This document shows, piece after piece, positions 44,901 to 57,300 of a stretch of 64,000 bases of DNA; the first letter of the stretch is position 1; the number at the start of each line of letters is the position of its first letter. Both the position numbers and the translations under genes were made by a program. Origin of the DNA: Thoreauomyces humboldtii (taxonomy: Eukaryota; Chytridiomycota; Chytridiomycetes; Spizellomycetales; Powellomycetaceae); assembly GCA_027596035.1 (NCBI GenBank), contig JADGJA010000010.1:20282-84281 (forward strand). Direction: 5' to 3'. Under the pieces are notes generated by a model. That model was given only the letters and a program-made list of their open reading frames with translations, ran no database searches and had not been told where the DNA came from.

Positions 44901-46389
44901 AACGAACCGCAGCTTATCATATTGAAGCCACAAGGATAGCATGTTGACCATCAGGAAGTTGGTGATGTGCAAAGTCTTCTCCAGCTTTGCTCGATTCTGT
45001 AGGAATGAATCTCTCCATGGACTAGGAAACGGACATTTATCTTGTTCGAAAGGAGGGCCTCTTGGTTTTGCACTGCCAGGTTCTATGAGTCCTGAACTTT
45101 ACAGCCTAAGCGGTATGAAAACGTCTGCTACCTTTCTTTCCATTCCGCACTCTTTCTAAGAATATACTCCACTGAAAAAAGCAAAAACATATTTCAGCTA
45201 TCAGGTTATAACCATACTCTGTCGACGGCAGGCCGTACCCGCAGACTGTTTGCCGCTTTCACTGTACTCCTTCCGCACATCTTCAAGTAAATCCGCAGTC
45301 ATCTCTGGCCAGTTCTCTACAAGATTCGCCGGAATGCTTTCCATGATATTGACGACCCAATCCCGGCTAAGATCGCTATCCGCATGCGAACGAATGGTCT
45401 GATCGAAGTAGTTGTAAAATGCCTAGGATCCAGCATCAGCCATTTGTAAGAGGAACGTAGCCATGGAAAGCATTGAGCTTACTTCGACGAGATCCCCATC
45501 GCTAACTTGTGAAAGCTTTCCGGGAAACGTTGCGGGTCGCAAGACCTTTTGCGTAGTCGGATCATCGGGAACATACTCCGTGCCCATGTTTGTAATGATA
45601 CGTTGGGAACTTTCGTCTGGCGTAGCTGATCAAAGCCGAATATTTAGGTTCCGTGGCAGACTAGGATACAAGACCATGACGTCTGTGCTTACAGTTCCCG
45701 GAATGTAAAGTCTTAGCATTCTGTTGATCTCTGTTGAATGGGAAATTAGAAAAGTCAGCTAACCGCCGTCTGCAAGCGGTGGGGAATCTTACATCAAGAA
45801 ATCGACCAGTCTGGTTCGAAAGTTCTTGCCGTTGCCAGGGTCGGCATTGTGACCGTCCATCGTTAGACCGTCCTTCGATGCTTTGTCGGTGGGGTCGAGC
45901 CAGGCCTCTCGCCTGTCGACCCGCATCTCGTGAAACCCTCTCATGTCGACAACATCGCGAGTATTGGAGTAGCCCATGCGAGCCTGCTCCAAACGCATAG
46001 CCGGGTCTTCCACGGCCACATGATGATTTAGGGAGTGGCCGTTTGGTCGGCGCGGAGCTGGTGGTCGTACTTTAATGCGAGTAGCGAGCGTTTTAGGCAG
46101 GGAGTTGGCAGTGGTATATTCCCGGGAGTTGCGCGAGTTTTGAATCAATTCTAACGTCAAGGAGTGAATACGTTTGTGAACGGATTGAGATTGCGCAATT
46201 GCAAGTGCTCGCACCTCTCAAAGTAAGTGCCTTCTTCTTGACAGTGGCGCTCGTACGTTGCCGTTGCTCCTCCTCAGTTGCATGGATCATCCAGTCATCG
46301 TTGGGGGGTAGGTTGGCTGGATCTCCAGCAAGAACGTGTGGCAAGGTCTCTGAAGCTGTTCGTGCAGCACCCGAAGCCGTTGTCGCCAT
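32953..46389 (-). CDS. axonemal inner-arm dynein heavy chain (single-headed DNAH3/7/12-like)
   Basis: Minus-end microtubule motor of the flagellar inner arm. Seventeen exons give 4143 aa. Tentative N-terminal exons: 46389-46257, 46216-45793, 45730-45693, 45616-45483, 45422-45239, 45171-45151, 45082-44797. Firm exons: 44732-44066, 43996-43818, 43764-42842, 42762-42374, 42309-41938, 41879-40083, 40023-34973, 34907-34396, 34334-33032, 32971-32953. Tail landmarks are [10 protein letters not shown] and [17 protein letters not shown]1 has GPAGTGKT (41313-41336) and [11 protein letters not shown]2 GEPFAGKT (near 40485), AAA3 GPTGTGKS (near 39370) and AAA4 GVGGSGRQS (near 38260). The signature [16 protein letters not shown] spans the 40083/40023 junction. 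A coiled-coil stalk with its microtubule-binding tip lies at about 37600-36600. The C-terminus ends [15 protein letters not shown], with the last 19-nt exon supplying LLQLDD. The AAA2/AAA3 loop sequences favour the single-headed inner-arm class. It is presumably expressed during zoospore formation. Confidence 0.9.
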
Positions 46390-46695
46390 GCCGCTGTTGT
46401 ACTCTGTTGGCCCTTCGTCTCTCGTACAGTGGACCTGTGGGGACACCGCGCACAAAAAGCTCGCAAAAAGGTTGTCCGAAAGCCCGCTCGCTTAGGTAAG
46501 CGCACCTTTGCCCCCTCCCTACAACTTCCACCCTGGACTTGTTTCGTTCCCAGTGGTTCGTACGCAGGGCTTGGAGGAGGAGGCACCACATTAGCGGAAG
46601 AACATAAAAGATATATAGACCGCATAGGAAGAAAGGAGGCTCAAAATGTATATGCAAAGGGCCAAAAACAATAAGGCAACTACATGTCTGCCGCT
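46390..46695. other. intergenic, short
   Basis: About 300 bases between the dynein start and the THO2 stop, both on the minus strand. It should contain the dynein promoter and THO2 terminator. Nothing recognisable was found. Confidence 0.4.
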
Positions 46696-49600
46696 TCATC
46701 GTCCAGAGCTGCGACGTCTGCGCGCTTCGTCGCGATGATGGTCGCGCTCTCTGGGGTTCTCTCGTGGCCGCTTACTAGAGCTGGCCCCCGAAGGTCGATA
46801 GGAGTCTATCGTACCTGGCGTCAACGGATCTGCCCGAATCAAAACCGATAAGTATACTTTCCCAACAGGAACTAATTCGACGACCTTTCTCGAACGAACC
46901 TTCGTCGGCTTGGCGCTTTCGGCCACTACCATTTCCGGTTGACGTCTGTGGTAGGGCTCCTGGTTCGTCAGGTGTGGGTGCTGCGAAAGCTTGGATGATT
47001 AGGTTTCCCCTGCTGGTCTAAAATCCGTGTTGGACTACGCACCTTCTTCCCGGCGACTTCGCTTGCTTTCACGATCCTCTTTGTCTCCCCGATCTCCCCG
47101 GTCTCGAGGGCGGTGTTTTCGGTCCTCTCCGACAGACTCGTCCTAAAAAGTTCCCCGATGAGTTAACTTTTATTGAGGCCGCCCATACGTTGCGCAAACG
47201 TACCCGATCCTTCCGCTTGCGCTCGCGATCGCGATCCTTATCCTTCTTCTCCTTGTCCTTGCCACGCTCGCGACCGTTTGAGCTTCGTTTTTCATCCCTC
47301 TTCTCGTCCCGCTTTTCGTCACGCTTTTCGTCCCGTTTCTCTTCGCGCTTCTCTTCTTTACGGGTCTCCCTATCACGGTCCCGTGACTCTCTCGATATAG
47401 ACGAGGGGATCTGAGGAGTTTCCTTCGAGCTCGATCCTCGGTCGCTACTGTTCCTGTCGCCCGTATCCCTTCGTACAGGGTCTTTTCCGGAAAGCTTTAC
47501 GACGGAAACAAGAGCAGGACTCGAGTTTTCCGCATCGCTGTGGGCCGACTTGAGCTCCACCTTTTCCAAATCACGCCGCTCTCGATCTCCGGTGATCGAC
47601 TGAGGGCGCTCCTTGACGATGATGTCTGCTGCTGCCTTTGAAGATGGATTTGGGATCTCCCCTTCAGATCGCTGGGATGCCATTGAGGAAGGAGGCGGAC
47701 GAGACGCGGCGCGAGGTGACGATGAACCATGCTCCTTCGCCTTGACTGAGGGCTCCCGTGACGATCGTCGGCTTTCTCGGGTTTCTGACGATGAACGCGG
47801 CTCAAGGTGAACGCGACGGATCTCTCCAATCTCTCCTCGCTCGCGCGTTTCGTCCGCAGGCTCCCGCGGCTCTTTGATGTCTCTGGACTCCCGCGAATCT
47901 TTCAGTTCTCTGGCGGGATCTCGTGGCTCGCGGGGCTTAGGAATTTCGGGTAACGAGACATCTGGGCCCCTTCTTGACGGTTCCCACTTGACGGTTTCTC
48001 GTTTCGTGGCATCTCTCCCCAAGTCCTTCGGTGCGGGCTCCTTTGTGGATGTCTCCGGTGCTGAGACCGCCCTTGCAGGAACATCCGGCTTGATGATCTC
48101 CTTCTTTGGCGACTCCGTCTTGACCAGTTCCTTCTTGGGGGACGCGGGCTTCACAATCTCAACAACTTTTGCTGCCTCCTTCTCGACAAGGACCTTCTTC
48201 GGGGATTCTTTGGGCGTTGGGACCGCAGACTGGGCAGCAGGCCGAACGTCAGCTGGTGGAGGTACGGCAGGCTTCCGATCTCCGCTACGGCAGAACTCAG
48301 CGTGGTCCACCCAGGTGTTGGCCTTGACGGCCAGGCGGGCGGATACACTTCGTGCAAGCTGTTTGAGATCTTCCTTGTCCTCGCTCTGCAGAAGGCGCTT
48401 GACATGGAGATCAATGGCATTGCCGACTTGCTTGGTCGCCGGGAAGTAGTTGCTGACACGATCCAAAACGTAGATCGAGTTCCGGATCTGCATGTATTCT
48501 TTGCTTTGGAGGCAACTGGAAATTGCTCGGCTGAGCTTGAGATGCCACTTACGGTGCACCTGACGGAACTCGTCGAACTCGATGAAATCGGCATTGCTTA
48601 GGTCCATCTTGCCGTTAGGCTGTCCGGTGGGCCAGCGTTTCAGGAAGCCAGGCAGGTCATGACCTATCGCTTCCTTTTTGAAAAGCTCCGAACTTTGATG
48701 CCATCTAGAGAGCGTTCCAAATATGACAGCAAGGAACAGACCATAGTTCTTTGCTTCGTCTTCGGTCGCCGAGAAGATTGTGGCGTGGATGAGATCCCGA
48801 GTGAAGATCTGAGCAATATAACCGAGCTATCAGCAAACGCCCGTGGTGCATGATCAGCGAGGTTTCGGTTAGGCTAACCTTGTCGTAAAGAGTCACGGTT
48901 GGGATGAACGGGGTTCCCAGCTTGTGCATCATGAGAATGAACTTTGCACAAAAGACGGCGTCGGGGGAAGACTGCATGCACCGAGGTTGCAGACAGTACT
49001 GAATCATGATTTGTGTTGTCTCATTCCTGCCGACGCCTTGAAAAGAAAAACGCATCAAATGGAGGTTCTTCACCAAAAACGTGAAAACCTTGAGCTTACT
49101 TGTCTCAAACCAATGCGAGCTTTCCGCTTGCATTCTGTCCATGACCTTCTTATGGTGGTCTTCATGGGCGCGCCAATCCGATTCGAGCGTCTTGATAGTA
49201 ATGTTCGCTCTATCAATGTCTTTCCGTTTCTTACGGACATCCTCCGTGACGCCAAAATCTTGAACGAGCTTTGCAATGTCGCGCTCGAGGTCGCGAATGT
49301 TTCGCTTTTGCAATGCAATCTCGGAGCTGTACCGATTCTTAGGAAGGAAGATGTCATATAGGTTGAGTTGCCAAAATGTAACGTAGAACATTGGGCTGAT
49401 GCCTCGCCATGCTTCCGCCGGCAAGATGGGAACGACAGCGCGAATTGTATCGTGCAGGCCAGCCTGCCAGACAGGGTTCGCCAGCAGTTTGTCAATACCG
49501 GTGACGTCGTCAACGTCCATTCGATCTTCGGCAGCGATGGCGGCCGGAGCGAGACTCGAACCGTTCGAAATTGTGTCGAGGGCCGTAACTTCCATGGGAG

Positions 49601-52600
49601 TATCAGCAGTAGGTACAACTTCGGCATCACTAAGTTCCATAGGAACCGCAACGGAAACTGGATTTGCGGGGGCAGTGGACGCTAAGACTGGTAGTGGTGA
49701 TGTAGACTTATACTGTGGAGCCGTGTTAGCTGGCTCCTAGCTAATCAACCTCTTCTCACCATCGCACCTTGATGAAAGTAACCAGTTTCGGGCGCGCAAG
49801 CGAAAAAGCTTGTTCAGGATCCAATCCATAGTCACCTACCAGCTCCCCAACCTCCGGCATTGCTGCAGCATAAATATCGGAAGGCGCAGTAACGGCCATG
49901 AACTCCAAAAACTGTGACAAAGTCCGTTGGCACTACACAAAGTAGGCAAACTGTTAAAATTGGCCCGAAAACGTATAACCAATGATTGCAACTTACAAAG
50001 TCGTTGAGCCAAGAAAGAACTTTGAGGTCTATGTAATCTTCTTCGGATCCCATTCCGATGAAAACCACCTCCTGCTTGCGCTGGCTAAGAAGCACCGCGA
50101 GCTGCTTTGCAAAGCCCGTATCGACGAGAGCTTTCATCAGACGCATTCCTGACTTGCGGGTTGTCCTCATCGGCTCCCAAATGAAGGACTCGCGTTTGAG
50201 CGTATCAGATCCGGCTATGGCCTCAAGCTGTGCCTCCGTCACATCGTCCATGACCTTGACCCCGGACATAGTCCCGATCACTTCCTGTAGGATGTGCAGA
50301 TCGTGAAGATTGCCGCTGCAGAGTTGATTCAGCATATAGCGGAGGAGTGGTTCCAAATCCATTGCATGCTTTTTGAAGGCTTGACCGGTGAACGAGGCCA
50401 AGGCTTTTAGCCAGGGTGAAATGACCATTCCGTTTCGTTGCACTTTGGATTTGGGATCAGCCAAGGCGTCGATCAGGCAGTACGGAAGGATGTCAAACTC
50501 GAGTTCGGTGAGGTACCGCGTAGCATCGACAACATATGGGATCATGTTGTCATAGCTTTCTAAGCGGCTGATGATGTGAGAGAAAGCGATAACTGGATTG
50601 GAGTGCAGGACTTTGCCGATCTGTCGCCCGGATTGCTTCGCAGACTCCTTGTTCAGTCGTCCAAGGATGTATCGGCAGTCTGCCTCACATGCAGCACGAG
50701 CATGCGACATCTCCGGATTGTCATCGTAAAGACGATTTTTCCATTCCCCGTAAAGAGCATATCGTTTCTGGTACGGGAACTGCTTGATGATTGCCCATAG
50801 ACCTTGACTGTTGGCTGGGTTCGGATTGGAGCACGAAACGGCCGGTAATAGATAGTTGATAACCAGGTTAAGCCACCCATTGATCACGTTGTCGTATTTC
50901 GTCTTAGCGAAAGGGTCACTGACCCCTGACGGGTGGGGGATAGGTCCACCGTGATGATGATTATCTTTTCGCTTAATGGCCTACAAGATAAGCAGGTTAG
51001 CAGCCCGTGTCAGCAAAGGTAGCAAGAGGCATCTAGGTAAGACAGCCTTACCTCGCTGACGTGTAGAGCACCAATGCGGATCAGTTGCGATACGAGAACC
51101 GGGTCTCGATAAAGGTGGCGACCAATGTGTACCAGATAAATTCGAAGGCGGGTAATCAACTCTCCCACAGTGGTGACGGAGGGCGCATCGGACTTCCAGT
51201 CGTTGTAAAAAAACCTGTATTTAGGCGCGCTCTCCTTCCTGCCAACGCTCACCCTCTCAAAAACAGGAACAACTTTGAAGTTGATGGTGTTGGCCCCCGG
51301 CCGGAATTGAGTCGGTAAGCGTCTTGTTGCACGAGTCGCGCCAGCTAGCAGCTTGACATCCCAATCGCTGACCATGATTTGCAAATACCGGCAAAGGTTG
51401 CTAGCTATTGCGGGGTGCAGGTGGACCAGGTTGGGTAGTCTCTCCAAAATTTGGAACCCCTGTTTGAAATCTCCGATCGCTATGAGGGCGGCTGTGACTT
51501 CTGCCTTCTGATTGATAGCCGCCACTTTCTGCAGACTTCTATAGTCAGACTAAGGGCGGGATCAACGTAGAAATAGCTGCTGGACTTGCCTCGGCTTTCA
51601 GCGACACCGATGGCGCAGTTGCAACCACAGAGGTGGATGTTGCATTGTCATCACCCAGCCGCCCATCCATCTGCAGGAACCAGCAGTTGAGTGTTTCCAA
51701 TCGACCCTTCGAGAATGGAGAGCAAACACTGACCTGCACGCCTCCAAAGCGCCCCGCTTTTTTGCCCTTCTTTGCGTACTCTTTGCACTTTTCATCGTAA
51801 AGGCGACTCACTTCTTCATCGTTAAAGCTGAGATGAGGATAAAGATCTCCCAGATGTATCAAATTGTGTTTGATAAGCACGGCGGCCACAAAGATCAGGG
51901 CCTCCGGAATGGCTTTTGTAGGGGTTCGGCCCCGATACCAATCGAATTTGAAGCCGAGGATCTGTCCAACGACTGCCCGAGGTTCCTTTACAGCTTGATC
52001 TTTCGCCCTCCAGGGGCTGATCTCGAGCAGCCGTACGAAAAAGTCCCAGTGATCCGCGATATTCGCGGTAAACGAGTCCAAAATGAGATCCAGAACGCGA
52101 TTTGGATCAAGGTCAAAGTATCCGATGAGACTTTGGATGTTCTTCATGACAACATTCGCCGCCTTATCGACAGCCGCGGCACGCAAGGTTGCAGCCTGCG
52201 CTTTGGTCAATGCCGGCCCCCCATGGCTAGTATAGTGGTGATCGAACATCGGCGGTAAGTTCTTGTAGACCTCCGTCACAAGTTTTGAGAATCCCTCTGA
52301 CTCTTCTCTGAGCAGGTTGTACTTTGTCTGCACGTAAAGCATCGACGTCCGCATGCGAACTTCCTTCTTTGCAGCAAACTTCGCGTCTCCGATGAGACCG
52401 ATCGCACTTTGAAAGTCCAGCTCCAAACGTTCCCTGAGCATCACTTCAGGCAGAAACCTTCGAGCCTAAGAACCACGAAATCGATCAGATACAGCGACCC
52501 GCTGGTTGCCGTTGGCTTGCGCGTTTCTACCAGCATTTCCTTGACGAGAGATATGAGCTTCTTGCGCTCCAGAAGCGCATTCTCGCCCAGTGATGCTTCG

Positions 52601-53029
52601 CTCTGCTGATCCAATATCCACATTGCGTCTACGATGATGGAAGGGAGTGCCAAAGAATCGTCGAGCCGGTCTGGTCCGACGTATCCCGATGCCTCGTCTG
52701 CTGCATCTCCTACAGAGACGCCCGTCTTGGCCGACTCGCGGCAAAGGGTGGCGAAGAACGATGCGACCGTCGAAACAGCCAGAAGACCCCGGATTCCGAC
52801 AAAGAACAGCTCCAGCATCAGACTTCGAAGGGTGTTCAGTGCTGCTGGAAGTTCCGCTTCTCCGGAGGCAAGAAGGCCGGCTGCGAGTTTTTGTCTGCAC
52901 CACAAAAGCGATGCAGCATGGAGTCAGAAGGAGCGATAGCTGAGGGTCCTTCCAGTGGTCTTACATGTGAGCGCTCCCTGATTTCTCCCACGTCCTCAGA
53001 ACATGGTCAGTAAGGTGTTCGTTCGACAT
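46696..53029 (-). CDS. THO2: THO complex subunit 2 (Tho2/THOC2)
   Basis: Large scaffold of the THO/TREX complex, which couples transcription elongation, R-loop prevention and nuclear mRNA export. Thirteen exons give 1863 aa: 53029-52965, 52894-52531, 52465-51734, 51670-51590, 51528-51052, 50980-49997, 49932-49768, 49712-49100, 49036-48879, 48826-47204, 47142-47043, 46980-46885, 46829-46696. The match to animal THOC2 is collinear: VLRTWEKSG at the start, YVQTKYNLLREESEGF, YFDLDPNRVLDLIL, ILGFKFDWY, FPYQKRYALYGEWKNRLY, SGRQIGKVLHSNPVI, SPMFYVTFWQLNLYDI, VGRNETTQIMIQYCLQPRC, DEAKNYG and QVHRKWHLKLSRAI. The C-terminal 400 residues are Arg/Asp/Glu/Ser-rich with EKRD repeats, like the charged RNA-binding tail of THOC2. 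Intron 51529-51589 appears to use a GC donor. The boundaries of the last two exons are less certain than the rest. Confidence 0.9.
47286..47361 (-). repeat. 12-bp coding repeat (EKRD/EEKR units) in THO2
   Basis: Imperfect tandem 12-base units encode repeated E-K-R-D/E tetrapeptides in the charged C-terminal tail of THO2. Alternating codons (CGT/CGG/CGC for Arg, GAC/GAT for Asp) suggest an old expansion kept at protein level. Confidence 0.75.
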
Positions 53030-54318
53030 GACCGCCGTGAGTGCTGGTGAGATTGGCGATATGTGAGAAGCACGAGGGCCGAGCCGTTCCGCCTGCTTTG
53101 AGGTTTCGCGATAGATACTGCCCAGCAAGCAAGCTTCCCAGCAGGAAGGGTGAGATGGTGCGTGAATCAGGAGAGGGACATAGCCAGAGGAGGCGAGATA
53201 CATTATAGTAGGAAAGGGTTGCTGGTAATACCGAACGGTCGGGTTGCTGTCGCCCGGAGCCGACAGCCCTCCGCTCTCCAACCCTTCCATTCCCCACCAC
53301 AGAGAGAGCGTCAACAACAGGCATACTCTATGGACTCTTTCGGAAGAGCGAACAGCTACATCGGCGAAGGGGCAGCTTGTGGCCCAGATCTGTCTGCAGG
53401 TCATCTCTGTTTCATGCGGGACATGGGTATTTTGCTCGTCTTAGCATCTACCTGACTCCGAGGATCTTGGGCCCCGAAGATGCTTGACGAGGTAGGTGGA
53501 CCACCCCCATGGTCGTCTCCAGTTCGTCTCCTCAAGAGGCAGTGCGCGTGGACCATCGAGTTGGAATGATATAGAGATAGCGGCCCGCCTTTCGCCCTTG
53601 CGGCAAGCTGGTCGACAGCACCGCTTGCCTGAAGCCCTCCCTCATCTTTAATATCGCAGACTGCAAGCCAGTTTGCTTTCAGATCTCTGCTTGCGGCCTT
53701 GCATTCTCCCCTCTGTGTACCGCGTTGCGTATACATACCGGTACTATGCCGCTGTTCTTTGTGGCTTTCCGCCAAGCGCCCCGGGAAGGGCTAGTTGGCC
53801 AAGAAGGTTCGGGGCCGCATCCCAGGCCGCCGCATCCGGGCCGCATCCCCTCTTTTGGACAGTTCCCCCGTCATAAAAATTTGTGTGTGTGTGTGTGTGT
53901 GTGTGTGAGGTAGAAGACCCCCCTTCGCTTTTCCCTCGTCCCCCCCATCCTCGGACATCCGGTGTGGACCCTACAGTTGCCCATTCCTTCGCAACGCCCG
54001 CACATCCTCTCCTCGTCCGTTCCCAACCCACTGGACTCCTCTCTGCCGGTCGATCGTTGTTTCGTGGTTTATTGTATGATACTTTCCAGCCGTTTAATAG
54101 GGAAACTCACAACTGTGCAAGTGCTCGACCCACTGCCGCCGCGCTCCTGCTGCAACCTCGTCCTTCCACGAGCTCCCCGGCCTTAGTCATCAGCAGGCCA
54201 CCCTGCGGGACTCGCCCTTCCCAGCTCCCCTCCGCGTTCGCAGGGATATACCGCCCGAGCTGATTGTCCAACGTTTCGCGCTCCAGCCCTTCACACGTAG
54301 TTCACAGCCTGCTCACCA
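53030..54318. other. divergent promoter region with (TG)n
   Basis: About 1.3 kb between THO2 (minus) and the RhoGAP gene (plus). It holds a TG dinucleotide tract at 53882-53907 and a C/T-rich leader before ATG 54319. Open frames such as 52961-53404 (minus) are upstream extensions of THO2 exon 1 with no conservation. No gene was recognised. Confidence 0.45.
53882..53907. repeat. (TG)n microsatellite
   Basis: Twenty-six bases of uninterrupted TG dinucleotides in the THO2/RhoGAP divergent intergenic region. Confidence 0.9.
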
Positions 54319-57300
54319 ATGTCGAACCATGCCGTCGCAATAACAACTGCCGCCGCCGAGAACTTGACTCCTCCCGCTCGAATACAGGCCGTGGACGCAG
54401 GAACTCAGACCGACATGCAGAACCCTCCGCGACGTGACGTCTCGTTGATCGCCCCAAACCTGGGTATCTCCCCGTCCCAACTGTCAGTGCTTCACTCAGA
54501 GGACGCAAAGCAAACACCTCGACCACAATCCAAGCGCATGTCTGCCATCATCGTCACGAAACTGGGATCCCGGTCTTCCGCCGACAACGGCAGCCTGGAT
54601 GACACGTCTGTGCTTTCCATCCAGATGCCGAACCGGTACTCTGTCTCTTCGTTCAAGTCCATCAGGTCGCCCGACGGCCAGAGGCGAGACCGAGCAGGAG
54701 TAAGGGGAAATAGCTTCATCATCAGCGATGGCGATCCGGACAACACCATTGCCATCGATCTGCTTTCCTCTTCGCCGCCCGATGCTCCTGCAGAAAGCTC
54801 TGACGCTGCGCATTTCGAGGAGATCGAGGAGACCGAGGCAAAATCGCTGGACGATTTCGTACCCGCGCCGGCGTACGAGGAAGTTGCAAAAACGCAGGTC
54901 GTTCCAACTTCTTCGCCGACGCTGCGCCCTCAGCCCGTTGCTCCACCCCGCACTTCGTCCGAACCAGCACTCCTGTCAAACCAGACTGCCAACTCTTCAG
55001 AGTCCACCGACGTCTCGTCCGGGAGTTTGCCACAAATAGTCATGGAGGACGACCTTGACGTCGAGGCAGAGAGCGGGGGTCTTGCCACCACCCTCATGCG
55101 CAAAACGCTGGGATCTTTGCCGAAGCTCCCTCCACTCGCCGTACGTCTGAATGTGCGTTCCGGAAACACTTGGCTGTCCGTCTCACGATGTTATTCTCTT
55201 ATAGGCGTCTGATTACATCACCGACGAGGAAACATCGAAAGCGATACAGGATCTGTCTTCCAGCTGGCCGGTTTTGAAATCCGGTCTTCTTCTTCGAAAG
55301 AAGGTTCCATCTGGATCCGGCTCTTCAACTTCTTTGCAACTGAGGACGGTGGATCGTGGTCTGACGAGTCGCGCCTTGGGTCGATCCCTTGGTAACTTTT
55401 TGAAGGGTAAACGTCGACCCCGCAACCTTTTGGAGTCGACGCAAGACCCCCGCTCCACTAATCTAGGCGAGGAGGATGAATGGAACCTCCTGTTTGGAGA
55501 GGTTCGCGGGCGCTATCTGATGTTTTACGTCCTGCACGATCCGTTGCGACAAGGTGCGCCTTCATTTGGCAGCCCGCTCGCCCGACATGCTTCCAGTTTA
55601 AGTGGCACTGGCAGGGACTCGGTCATGGCAAAACCCTTTGCAAGGATCTTCAACTCTTTGGGAAAGAAAAGCAGCCGGGCTAGTCATTTGAGAAAAACCA
55701 GCGATAGCAACGCTCAGATGCAGACATCCGACGGCCGTCCATCTCTCGACGACATGCGACGCGCTTCAAATGATCAGCATCGAAACATTCTCGCTAACAT
55801 GAATACCGAAGAATTGCGGACTGCACCGGTATGAGCCCTTCTCAATCTCGCTGCGACGCAGTCAATTACTTATCGTGAGATCCTTTAGCGTACTCTCGTA
55901 CACTATCTTCCTCTTCACAAGAGCATGGTAGAGACATCGAATGCTAGTGCATTGGTGAACCTGTCCAAAGCGGGATACTCGCACTCTTACGCTAGCACAG
56001 GCTCCGTCAACGCGAACTCGATGCTTGTTCTTTCTACAACCCCTATTGACCGACAGCATGGCATTGGACCAATAAGCGTCTGCGACCAGATATTGCTCGA
56101 CGTGCTTCTTCACGAGGATCTTGCGATGGATGCTACCAATGAGCTGACGGTTTCCACCACTCAGTCCATCTACCGCGAGTCACAAAGCCGTCAGAAGGAG
56201 ATTGCCGAGTGGGCCGCGGCCATGCGTGCCGTTACCGACCTGACTTCCGGCGCTCTCCCAACGGAAAGAACTGTCTCGCCTCTCGGTACTTCCGGAAGAC
56301 AGGGTAGTCCCCATGGCGCGCGTAGCCCTGAACCCACTACCAGAGTCCGTCATACATCCGTTCAGTCGGGCATGTACGCTGGGAACATTCGAGCCGGGGA
56401 GCTTACAGAGGGAAACGGGCTGCTTGTTATCGATAAGTCTCTCGCCCCGTCGCCCCCGCCGAAAGCTGAATCTGAGAAGAGCTCCGTGTCGGGATCACTT
56501 GGCCGTTCCCAAGGCTCTCTGCCACGTGCTTTGATGCCCACAGTTTCCGGACCGTCCGACAGTTCTTTAAGCTCAAACGAGCAGAGCGATTTCAAGCCTA
56601 CCGCTCCCAACCCGAAGTCATTTACGAAAATGTTTACGAGCAGGTGGAAGGGGGCTTTTGAGAAAGAGCTGCCCCGGCCAAAGCCCGTCATATCGGGTCC
56701 TACAAACTTTACGAAAGTTGAAGGTGCTGCCGAGATGCTTCTTCAACAGCGGGACCGCTCTCAGCAGCCCGCCCCACCACCGTCGGCCCCGACAGCCTCG
56801 GCGAAGAAGGAAGACTTGGATTCATTTTCTGATCTGCGCTCAAAGGCTTTGCCCGTTACACCCCCTACCGCTTTGATTGCAGCAGCCGCAGCAGCAGACG
56901 AAGCTCCGAAGACAAAAAAGGTCATTCAAAAGCAACGCAGCCATCGAGAAGCTAGCAAGGAGAGCAGCCTGGCGTTACGCAAAGACAAAGACAAGAAGCG
57001 GGAAGCCAAGGAACGCAAAGGGCAGAAGCCTTCTCCTCTTATCGTGTCGGCCCCCGTTCCCCTCATGGGCAACACGCGGTCGCCGAGCCTTCCCAACGTT
57101 CATATGTTGGAAAGCCTTGGGTCGGAAAAGCCGCTTCCTCCACAGCCGATTGTGGCCTCTTCACGACTCTTCTTTCCTTTCTTTCATAAGAATCTTTTCG
57201 CAGCCAAAGACAAGGAAGCCGTCATCGGAATCTCTCCGGTTGCTGAAAGGCTGCAGCGCTCTTCCACAGCGTGTTCCCGTACCTCGACCCTTCGGCGTCG

